In this document: positions 57,743-64,000 of the stretch, in pieces
Layout of the letters: every line of letters begins with the position of its first letter
Position numbering within the stretch: position 1 is the first letter of the stretch
Assembly: GCA_018672315.1 (NCBI GenBank)
Contig: CP076053.1
Coordinates: forward strand, 1 to 64,000
Reading direction: 5' to 3'
From: Nocardioidaceae bacterium
GTDB lineage: Bacteria; Actinomycetota; Actinomycetes; Propionibacteriales; Nocardioidaceae
Length of the DNA stretch: 64,000 nt
Notes under the pieces: model-generated
Told to the model about the DNA's origin: nothing
Databases searched by the model: none
What the model saw: only the letters and a program-made list of their open reading frames with translations
Program-made: the position numbers and the translations under genes

Positions 57743-59200
57743 GTGAGCACGGACATCCCGCAGGAGCAGCCCGACGCCCCCGCCGACGAGACCGCCGAGA
57801 CCGCCGAGCAGGCGCCGACACCGCCTCCTGCTGCGCCTCGGCCGCGCCCCACCCCGACGCCGGGCCCGGGTGCGGTCGCGCGAGCCGTACGCGCCCCGTC
57901 GGCGCCGCCGCGTCCCGCGCCGCCCTCAGCGGCCCCGGAGGGCACCACCGCCGAGGACGTCGCCGCCGGGCGCTCGGAGGCCGCGACGTTCGGCCGGGTG
58001 ACCGAGGACGGCACCGTCTTCGTCCGTGACGGCGACGGGGAGAGGGAGGTGGGCCAGTACGCCGCGGACTCCCCGGACGCCGCCCTCGCCTTCTACGTAC
58101 GCCGGTTCGAGGCCCTCGAGGGCCAGGTCGAGCTGCTCGAGCAGCGGCTGCGCACCGGTGCGGTGAAGCCCGACGAGGCCTCCAAGACCGCGGCCCGACT
58201 GCGCGAGGACGTCGACGGCGCCGCCGCCGTGGGTGACCTCGACGGGCTGCTCACACGCATCGCCGCGATGGACGAGCTCGTCGCGGCGGCCCGCGAGGAG
58301 CGCAGGGCCGAGCGCGAGAAGGCGCGCGCCGTCGCCCTGAAGAACAAGGAGAAGATCGTCGCCGCGGCCGAGAAGGTCGCCGAGGGCTCGGACTGGCGCA
58401 ACGGCATGAACCGGCTGCGCGACCTCCTGGCCCAGTGGAAGGCCGAGGCGCGGCTCGACAAGCCGACCGACGACGCGCTGTGGCAGCGGTTCTCCGGCGC
58501 CCGGTCCGCGTTCGGCAAGAAGCGCAAGGCCCACTACGCCGAGATGGACGCCAAGCGCGGCGAGGCGGCCGTGGTGAAGAAGCGCCTGCTCGCCGAGGCC
58601 GAGAAGCTGAAGGACTCCACCGACTGGGGCCCCACCTCGGGTCGCTTCCGCGACCTCATGCGCGACTGGAAGGCCGCCGGTCCGGCGCCCCGCGACGTCG
58701 AGGACACGCTCTGGAACGACTTCCGCGTCGCCCAGGACCACTTCTTCGCCGCGCGCGACGCGATGAACGCCGAGCTCGACAAGGAGTTCGCCGGCAACGC
58801 CGAGGTCAAGGAGCAGCTGCTGGTCGAGGCAGAGGCGCTGCTGCCGGTGAAGGACCTCGCCGCCGCGAAGGCGTCCCTGCGCGACATCGGTGAGCGGTGG
58901 GACGCCGCCGGCAAGGTGCCCCGGGCGCGCATCAAGGAGCTCGAGGGCCGCATGAGCGCGGTGGAGAAGGCCGTGCGCGACGCGGACGACGCGCGCTGGA
59001 AGCGGACCAACCCCGAGGCCGCGGCCCGCGCTCAGGCGACCGTCACGCAGCTGGAGTCCCTCATCGCCGACCTGGAGAGCAAGAAGGCGAAGGCAGACGC
59101 GGCCGGCAACGCCAAGGCCGCGGCCGAGGCGGCCGAGGCGATCCAGGCGCGGCAGCTGTGGTTGGCGGAGGCACAGAAGGCATTGAACGACTACAGCTGA
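57743..59200 (+). CDS. DUF349 domain-containing protein
   Basis: The 485-residue protein starts with a Pro/Ala-rich disordered lead (about 1-70), then a small domain and three DUF349 helical repeats (about 210-270, 285-345 and 360-410; segments SDWRNGMNRLRDLLAQWKAE, STDWGPTSGRFRDLMRDWKAAG and KDLAAAKASLRDIGERWDAAG). It ends in a coiled-coil stretch. Function is unknown in general; a gene of this type near relA is also seen in Streptomyces. The GTG start is leaderless. The repeat unit carrying the GIY-YIG gene begins 4 bp after its stop. Confidence 0.9.
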   Translation: MSTDIPQEQPDAPADETAETAEQAPTPPPAAPRPRPTPTPGPGAVARAVRAPSAPPRPAPPSAAPEGTTAEDVAAGRSEAATFGRVTEDGTVFVRDGDGEREVGQYAADSPDAALAFYVRRFEALEGQVELLEQRLRTGAVKPDEASKTAARLREDVDGAAAVGDLDGLLTRIAAMDELVAAAREERRAEREKARAVALKNKEKIVAAAEKVAEGSDWRNGMNRLRDLLAQWKAEARLDKPTDDALWQRFSGARSAFGKKRKAHYAEMDAKRGEAAVVKKRLLAEAEKLKDSTDWGPTSGRFRDLMRDWKAAGPAPRDVEDTLWNDFRVAQDHFFAARDAMNAELDKEFAGNAEVKEQLLVEAEALLPVKDLAAAKASLRDIGERWDAAGKVPRARIKELEGRMSAVEKAVRDADDARWKRTNPEAAARAQATVTQLESLIADLESKKAKADAAGNAKAAAEAAEAIQARQLWLAEAQKALNDYS

Positions 59201-59204
59201 CGCC

Positions 59205-59246
59205 CGGTGGTTGAGGAGCCGAGGAACGAAGGCGTCTCGAAACCAT
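59205..59246 (+). repeat. Left inverted repeat of the GIY-YIG unit
   Basis: This 42-bp sequence starts cggtggttgaggagccgagg and ends gtctcgaaaccat. Its reverse complement occurs at 59646-59686 with one substitution and one single-base gap. It lies between the DUF349 stop codon and the GIY-YIG gene. Confidence 0.92.
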
Positions 59247-59302
59247 TCAAGCCTGTGGACAGCCATTCGACACCGCAGCAGTTCTGGGATCGACTACCGC
59301 CC

Positions 59303-59641
59303 ATGGCATGGACCTACATCCTCGAGTGTGCTGACGGCTCCTCCTACGTCGGCAGCACCCGTCATCTCGAGCGGCGCCTCAGCGAACATCAGCAGGGGCT
59401 CGGCGCCGAGTACACGCGGCGCCGTCGACCTCTGCGCCTGGCCTGGTCGTGCGAGTTCTCGCGGATCGACGAGGCATACGCCTTCGAGAAGCAGGTGCAA
59501 GGCTGGTCGCGCAAGAAGCGCGAAGCGCTCATGTCCGGCGACTTCGCCGGCCTGCCCGGGCTCGCGATGCGGCGTACGCACAGTCGCGATCGGGGGCAGG
59601 TGTCCGGAGTTCAGGCGGACGGCCCGATCGGACCTCGGTAG
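59303..59641 (+). CDS. GIY-YIG endonuclease-like protein (small, YhbQ/UPF0213 type)
   Basis: The product is 112 residues from the ATG at 59303 (MAWTYILECADGSSYVGSTRHLERRLSEH). GIY-YIG landmarks are the YIL (5-7) and YVG (15-17) strands, the helix arginine in RHLERRL, and the metal-binding glutamate E62 in AYAFEKQVQGWSRKKREAL. A tail GDFAGLPGLAMRR follows. Members of this class are single-domain and of unclear role. The frame is open back to 59207 through the left repeat, but the ATG is where homology to the fold begins. The gene is boxed in by near-perfect 41-42 bp inverted repeats. Confidence 0.85.
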   Translation: MAWTYILECADGSSYVGSTRHLERRLSEHQQGLGAEYTRRRRPLRLAWSCEFSRIDEAYAFEKQVQGWSRKKREALMSGDFAGLPGLAMRRTHSRDRGQVSGVQADGPIGPR

Positions 59642-59645
59642 GCCG

Positions 59646-59686
59646 ATGGTTTCGAGACGCCTCGTACCTCGGCTCCTCAACCACCG
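59646..59686 (-). repeat. Right inverted repeat of the GIY-YIG unit
   Basis: Begins atggtttcgagacgcctcgt and ends ctcctcaaccaccg. It is the reverse complement of 59205-59246 with one substitution and one gap. It lies 31 bp from the relA stop codon. Confidence 0.92.
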
Positions 59687-59688
59687 AG

Positions 59689-59710
59689 GCTCGGCTCCTC
59701 AACCAGCGGC
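59689..59710 (-). repeat. Extra half copy of the repeat
   Basis: ggctcggctcctcaaccagc repeats the end of the right inverted repeat (ctcggctcctcaaccacc) in the same orientation, immediately after it and just before the relA stop. Confidence 0.75.
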
Positions 59711-59716
59711 AACATC

Positions 59717-62092
59717 TCACCCGGTGATGCGGTAGGCGTCGAAGACGCCTGGCACACCCCTGACCTGCTTGAGCACCGTGTCCAGGTGCTTCGGGTCGGC
59801 CATCTCGAAGCTGAAGCGCGACTTCGCGACGCGGTCCTTCGCCGTGGTGAGCGTGGCGCTGAGGATGTTCACGTGGCTGTCCGCCAACGCCATGGTGATG
59901 TCGGACAGCAGCCGGGACCGGTCCAGCGCCTCCACGCAGATGTTCACCAGGAACACCGAGGAGCTCGTGGGCGCCCAGTCGACGTCGAGGAGCCGCTCGG
60001 GCTGGCCGCGCAGGTCCGCGGCGTTGGTGCAGTCGGCCCGGTGCACCGACACTCCCCCGCCCTTGGTGACGAAGCCGAGGATGTCGTCGCCGGGCACCGG
60101 GGCGCAGCACTTGGCGAGCTTCACCCACACGTCGGAGACCCCGCGCACGATGACGCCGGCGTCTCCGCCCTGACCGACGCGCCCGCTGACCGAGCCGGTG
60201 CCCGGGGTGATCGTCACGGCCTCGGAGAGGTCCTCGGTCGTGCCGGCCTCGCCACCGAACATCTCCACCACGCGGCGTACGACGGTCTGGGCACCCAGCT
60301 GCTTCTCGCCGACCGCGGCGTACAGGGACTCCACGTCGGGCTGACGCAGGTCGGCGGCCACGGCGGTCAGCGACTCGTGGGTGAGCAGCCGCTTGAGGGG
60401 GCGGCCCTCCTTGCGCATCAGCTTCGCGATCGCGTCCTTGCCGGCCTCGATCGCCTCGTCGCGGCGTTCGCGCGAGTGCCACTGCCGGATCTTGTTGCGG
60501 GCGCGCGGTGACTTGACGAAGTTCAGCCAGTCGCGGCTGGGCCCGGCCGAGTCCGACTTCGTCGTGAAGATCTCGACGGTGTCGCCGTTGTCGAGCGTGG
60601 ACTCCAGCGACACGAGGCGTCCGTTGACCCGGGCGCCGACGGTGTGGTGCCCGACCTCGGTGTGGATGGCGTACGCGAAGTCGACCGGGGTGGAACCCGT
60701 GGGCAGGGCCACGACGTCGCCGTTCGGGGTGAAGACGTACACCTCGGCACGGTTGACCTCGAAGCGCAACGACTCGAGGAACTCGCTGGGGTCGACGATG
60801 TCGGCCTGCCAGTCGAGCAGGTGACGCATCCAGGAGAGGTCCTCGGTCTTCGTGCCGCCCTCGAGCCGCTTGGAGGTGTCGACGCCGTTGCGGGCGTTCT
60901 CCTTGTACTTCCAGTGGGCGGCGACGCCGTACTCCGCACGGCGGTGCATGTCGTAGGTGCGGATCTGCAGCTCGACGGCCTTGCCGGACGGCCCGATGAC
61001 CGTGGTGTGCAGCGACTGGTACATGTTGAACTTCGGCATCGCGACGTAGTCCTTGAACCGTCCCGGCACCGGGTTCCACCGGTTGTGCAGCACGCCGAGC
61101 GCGGCATAGCAGTCGCGGTCGTCCTCGACCAGGATGCGGATGCCGACGAGGTCGTAGATGTCGGAGAACTCCATGCCCCGCACGATCATCTTCTGGTAGA
61201 TCGAGTAGTAGTGCTTGGGGCGGCCGGTCACGGTCGCGGTGATCTTGGAGGTCTTGAGGTCGGCCTCGACCTTCGCGATGACCTCGGAGAGGAACTGGTC
61301 GCGCGCCGGCGCGCGCTCGGCGACCAGCCGCACGATCTCGTCGTAGATCTTCGGGTGCAGGGTGCCGAAGGACAGGTCCTCCAGCTCCCACTTGATGGTG
61401 TTCATGCCCAGGCGGTGGGCCAGCGGGGCGAAGATCTCGAGCGTCTCGCGCGCCTTGCGCTCCTGGGTGGACTGCTTGACGTACCGGATCGTGCGCATGT
61501 TGTGCAGCCGGTCGGCGAGCTTGATGACGAGCACCCGGATGTCCCGGGCCATCGCCACGATCATCTTGCGGATCGTCTCGGCCTGGGCGGAGTCGCCGTA
61601 CTTGACCTTGTCGAGCTTCGTCACGCCGTCGACGAGCAGCGCGACCTCGGGCCCGAAGTCCTCGCGCAGCTGGTCGAGCGTGTAGTCGGTGTCCTCGACC
61701 GTGTCGTGCAGCAGCGCGGCACACAGGGTCGACTCGGTCATCCCGATCTCGGCGAGGATCGTCGTCACCGCGAGCGGGTGGGTGATGTACGGCTCGCCGC
61801 TGCGGCGGCGCTGGCCGTCGTGCAGCCTCTCGGCGACCTCGTACGCCCGTTCCAGCAGGGCCAGGTCGGCCTTGGGGTGGTGCGCGCGGACGATGCGGAA
61901 CACCGGGTCGAGCACCGGGTTGCCGCCCGGGGCCGACCGGGTGGCGATGCGCGCGAGGCGAGCCCTCATGCGGCGCGCGGACGGAGCGGCGGCGGTGCCC
62001 GCGGGTGCCATGCGTCCTGACGCCTCGGTCTCGATCGCAGCGGCGCGCTGTGGCGCGCGCGAGGACGGCGGTGCGGTGCGCTCCTCGGTCAT
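59717..62092 (-). CDS. relA: Bifunctional (p)ppGpp synthetase/hydrolase RelA/SpoT family (Rel)
   Basis: The 791-residue long RSH protein both makes and degrades the alarmone ppGpp. The N-terminal HD hydrolase domain has [23 protein letters not shown] (HDxxED) and [12 protein letters not shown]. The synthetase domain has [22 protein letters not shown] and [21 protein letters not shown]; the RFKD form marks bifunctional enzymes. A TGS domain ([22 protein letters not shown]), a zinc-finger region ([13 protein letters not shown]) and a C-terminal ACT domain follow. It lies 44 bp downstream of apt. Confidence 0.97.
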   Translation of the reverse strand: MTEERTAPPSSRAPQRAAAIETEASGRMAPAGTAAAPSARRMRARLARIATRSAPGGNPVLDPVFRIVRAHHPKADLALLERAYEVAERLHDGQRRRSGEPYITHPLAVTTILAEIGMTESTLCAALLHDTVEDTDYTLDQLREDFGPEVALLVDGVTKLDKVKYGDSAQAETIRKMIVAMARDIRVLVIKLADRLHNMRTIRYVKQSTQERKARETLEIFAPLAHRLGMNTIKWELEDLSFGTLHPKIYDEIVRLVAERAPARDQFLSEVIAKVEADLKTSKITATVTGRPKHYYSIYQKMIVRGMEFSDIYDLVGIRILVEDDRDCYAALGVLHNRWNPVPGRFKDYVAMPKFNMYQSLHTTVIGPSGKAVELQIRTYDMHRRAEYGVAAHWKYKENARNGVDTSKRLEGGTKTEDLSWMRHLLDWQADIVDPSEFLESLRFEVNRAEVYVFTPNGDVVALPTGSTPVDFAYAIHTEVGHHTVGARVNGRLVSLESTLDNGDTVEIFTTKSDSAGPSRDWLNFVKSPRARNKIRQWHSRERRDEAIEAGKDAIAKLMRKEGRPLKRLLTHESLTAVAADLRQPDVESLYAAVGEKQLGAQTVVRRVVEMFGGEAGTTEDLSEAVTITPGTGSVSGRVGQGGDAGVIVRGVSDVWVKLAKCCAPVPGDDILGFVTKGGGVSVHRADCTNAADLRGQPERLLDVDWAPTSSSVFLVNICVEALDRSRLLSDITMALADSHVNILSATLTTAKDRVAKSRFSFEMADPKHLDTVLKQVRGVPGVFDAYRITG

Positions 62093-62136
62093 CCGGCCTC
62101 CTCGTCGTTGTCGAGTCTAGTCAGTTGAACCCGTGA

Positions 62137-62694
62137 CTACACACGCCTCAGCGTGGTCAGCCCGACATCGCCCAGCGCGGCCCTGCCGTCGAGGAAGCCG
62201 AGCTCCAGCAGCACCACCGTGCCGGCGACCTCGGCGCCGCAGCGGGCGACCAGATCGACCGAGGCGGCGAGCGTGCCGCCAGTGGCCAGCACGTCGTCGA
62301 CGACCAGCACCCGGTCACCGGCGGTGAGGGCATCGGTCTGGACCTCCAGCACCTCCTCGCCGTACTCCAGGGCGTAGGAGACCCGGTGCACCTCGCCCGG
62401 GAGCTTGCCGGGCTTGCGGACCGGCACGAAGGCCACGTCGAGCGCCTGCGCCACCGGCACACCGAAGAGGAAGCCTCGTGACTCGACGCCGACGACGTGT
62501 GTCACCGCCGTCAGTCCCTGCTCGTCGCGGCCGGCGGCGGCCAGGCCGCGTACGACCGCCGCCAGGGCGGCGGGGTGGGCGAGCAGCGGGGCGATGTCCT
62601 TGAAGACGATGCCGGGCTCGGGGAAGTCCGGGACGTCACGGATGAGGTCGAGAGCGGCCTCGATCGTGTACGCCCCGGGCTCCTCAGCCGTCAC
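62137..62694 (-). CDS. apt: Adenine phosphoribosyltransferase
   Basis: It salvages adenine to AMP with PRPP. The product is 185 residues from the GTG at 62694 (VTAEEPGAYTIEAALDLIRDVPDFPEPGIVFKDI). Motifs are FPEPGIVFKDIAPLL, VGVESRGFLFGVPVAQAL, RKPGKLPGEV and the PRPP loop VLVVDDVLATGGTLAASV. The start overlaps the secF stop by 11 nt, so apt is translated with secF. The frame is open upstream to 62856, but that is shadow of secF. relA follows, a conserved order. Confidence 0.96.
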   Translation of the reverse strand: MTAEEPGAYTIEAALDLIRDVPDFPEPGIVFKDIAPLLAHPAALAAVVRGLAAAGRDEQGLTAVTHVVGVESRGFLFGVPVAQALDVAFVPVRKPGKLPGEVHRVSYALEYGEEVLEVQTDALTAGDRVLVVDDVLATGGTLAASVDLVARCGAEVAGTVVLLELGFLDGRAALGDVGLTTLRRV

Positions 62695-63979
62695 GCTTGC
62701 GGCTCTCGCGGGTGCTGCGCCGGGGCTGGTTGCGCCCCGCGGCCCCGGAGTCCTGCACCGGACGCTGCCGCTCGGGCTGGACCCGTCCCCGTCCCATCGG
62801 CTCCTCGTGCGTCTGACCGCGCGGCATGACACCGCCGGCAGGGCGACGGCCGCCACCCGGAGTGCCTGCGTTGGGGTCGGCGAACTCGTTGAGCTGGTCG
62901 CCGTCGAAGTCCTCGTCGAGCTCCCGGACGTCGCGCTCCTCGGGCACCGGCATGTTGTCGGCGTACGTCGGCACCGCGGCGTAGCGGTCGGCCCGCTGCA
63001 GCTTGGAGAGCTGGCGGCGGTCGGCGTCGACCACCTCGGGCTCCCGCATCTTCAGCTGCACCAGCAGCGGCGTGGCGATGAAGACCGAGGAGTACGTGCC
63101 GGCTGCCATGCCGACGAACAGCGACAGAGCGAGGTCCTTCAGCGAGCCGGAGCCCAGCACGTACACGCCGATGCCGAGGATCGCGCCGATGGGCAGGAGC
63201 GCGACCACCGAGGTGTTGACCGAGCGTACGAGGGTCTGGTTGACGGCGAGGTTCGCGGCGTAGCGGTAGGACCAGCCGCGTTTGCGGCCGATCTTGATGT
63301 TCTCGTTGACCTTGTCGAAGACGACGACGGTGTCGTACAGCGAGAAGCCGAGGATCGTCAGCACACCGGTGACCGTGGCGGGGGTGACCTCGAAGCCGCT
63401 GAGCGCGTAGACGCCGACGGTGATGAGCACGTCGTGGCCCAGGGCCACCAGGGCGGCCACCGACATCTTCCACTCGCGGAAGTAGAACCAGATGAACACG
63501 CTGACCGCGATCAGGAACACGATCATGCCGGTCAGGGCCCGGTTGAGCACCTGCGAGCCCCACGTGGCGCCGATCTGGTCCTGGCTGATGGCCTGCGCCT
63601 GGACGCCCGTCTGCTCCTGGATCGCCGCGACGACCTGGTCGGACTCGTCAGGTGTCAGGGGCTGCACCTGCACCCGGAGGGTGTCGGTGCCCGAGGTGTT
63701 CACCTGCGGGTCCGACGCGTTCTCGATACCGGTGTCGATGATCGCGTCGCGCAGCTCCGTCGCGCCGTCGTCGGTGACCTGGTTCGCGGGCGCGGCGATG
63801 CGGTACTCCACGCCGCCCTCGAACTCGATGCCGAGGTTGAGGGGCTTGAAGATGAGCGCGCCGATGGCGACCACGAAGATGACGGCAGAGATGGCGTACC
63901 ACTGCTTCGCGCGACCGACGAAGTCGATCGAGACCGTGCCCTCGTAGAGGCTGTTTCCCAGCCGGGAGAACTTGCCCAT
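62684..63979 (-). CDS. secF: Protein translocase subunit SecF
   Basis: SecF, with SecD, uses the proton gradient to help proteins through SecYEG. The 431-residue protein has six membrane segments and the SecF signatures GIEFEGGVEYRI, ALVALGHDVLITVGVYALSG and LTILGFSLYDTVVVFDKVNENI. The large periplasmic domain lies between TM1 and TM2 (about 60-135). The C-terminus after residue 315 is a long, charged, Arg/Gln/Gly-rich extension of about 110 residues. The ATG shares its A with the secD stop (TGATG). Confidence 0.97.
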   Translation of the reverse strand: MGKFSRLGNSLYEGTVSIDFVGRAKQWYAISAVIFVVAIGALIFKPLNLGIEFEGGVEYRIAAPANQVTDDGATELRDAIIDTGIENASDPQVNTSGTDTLRVQVQPLTPDESDQVVAAIQEQTGVQAQAISQDQIGATWGSQVLNRALTGMIVFLIAVSVFIWFYFREWKMSVAALVALGHDVLITVGVYALSGFEVTPATVTGVLTILGFSLYDTVVVFDKVNENIKIGRKRGWSYRYAANLAVNQTLVRSVNTSVVALLPIGAILGIGVYVLGSGSLKDLALSLFVGMAAGTYSSVFIATPLLVQLKMREPEVVDADRRQLSKLQRADRYAAVPTYADNMPVPEERDVRELDEDFDGDQLNEFADPNAGTPGGGRRPAGGVMPRGQTHEEPMGRGRVQPERQRPVQDSGAAGRNQPRRSTRESRKRDG

Positions 63980-64000
63980 CAGGAACGACCTCCAGCACCA
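63979..64000 (-). CDS. secD: Protein translocase subunit SecD, last codons only
   Basis: Only seven codons are visible (GAGGRS and the TGA), sharing one base with the secF start. The identification rests on the universal secD-secF order and the junction, not on the sequence itself. Confidence 0.5.

Overview
The window is a 64 kb piece of chromosome from a high-GC actinobacterium. Very high GC, many GTG starts, leaderless-type promoters, an actinobacterial integration host factor (mihF) and a PH-like protein in the pyr operon all point that way. The gene order runs secD-secF-apt-relA, then hisS-aspS, rarA-alaS-ruvX-mltG-aroE, a prepilin peptidase, aroC-aroK-aroB-aroQ, efp-nusB, and pyrR-pyrB-pyrC-carA-carB-pyrD-pyrF-mihF-gmk-rpoZ-coaBC-metK-priA-def-fmt-rsmB-rpe. 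This is the order expected of Mycobacterium/Streptomyces/Nocardioides relatives. Repeat type and codon habits suggest Nocardioidaceae (Nocardioides or Aeromicrobium), but that is an inference. No rRNA, tRNA, CRISPR array, prophage or insertion sequence was found.

Almost every gene lies on the minus strand, so the biological reading direction is right to left. Region 1 (1-2.3 kb) holds the 5' part of a class I ribonucleotide reductase large subunit behind a cobalamin riboswitch and paired NrdR boxes, plus an unknown leaderless gene. Region 2 (2.4-16 kb) has an MFS transporter, a lipid kinase, rpe, a sulfotransferase, and the translation/replication group rsmB-mmcQ-fmt-def-priA-metK-coaBC-rpoZ-gmk-mihF. 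A repeat-packed 350-bp gap separates priA from metK. Region 3 (16-26.5 kb) is a complete pyrimidine operon chained by 4-nt stop/start overlaps, with a PyrR-binding leader. Region 4 (26.6-33 kb) has an MFS transporter, a flavin disulfide reductase behind a LexA-type box, nusB, efp and a nuclease-like protein with a RAMA domain.

Region 5 (32.6-46.5 kb) carries the shikimate genes (aroQ, aroB, aroK, aroC, aroE), interrupted by a divergent XRE-cupin regulator/BenE transporter pair with a perfect palindromic operator. A prepilin peptidase, mltG, ruvX, alaS, two small membrane-associated proteins and rarA follow. Region 6 (46.5-53.5 kb) is an oligopeptide ABC importer operon: binding lipoprotein, an unusually long permease, a second permease and a fused double ATPase. 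Region 7 (53.8-64 kb) has aspS, hisS, an MBL hydrolase, a DUF349 protein, a GIY-YIG nuclease gene boxed in by 41-42 bp inverted repeats, relA, apt, secF and the end of secD.

Most genes are housekeeping: nucleotide supply (nrd, pyr, gmk, apt), translation (fmt, def, efp, aspS, hisS, alaS), replication and repair (priA, rarA, ruvX), aromatic amino acid synthesis and the stringent response. The points that deserve a second look are mostly regulatory or repetitive: the dual B12/NrdR control of nrdA, the repeat-flanked GIY-YIG unit and its relatives near priA, the LexA-like box, the BenE operator, a probable CTG start of rarA, and an apparent GTACG bias that seems to override codon preference.
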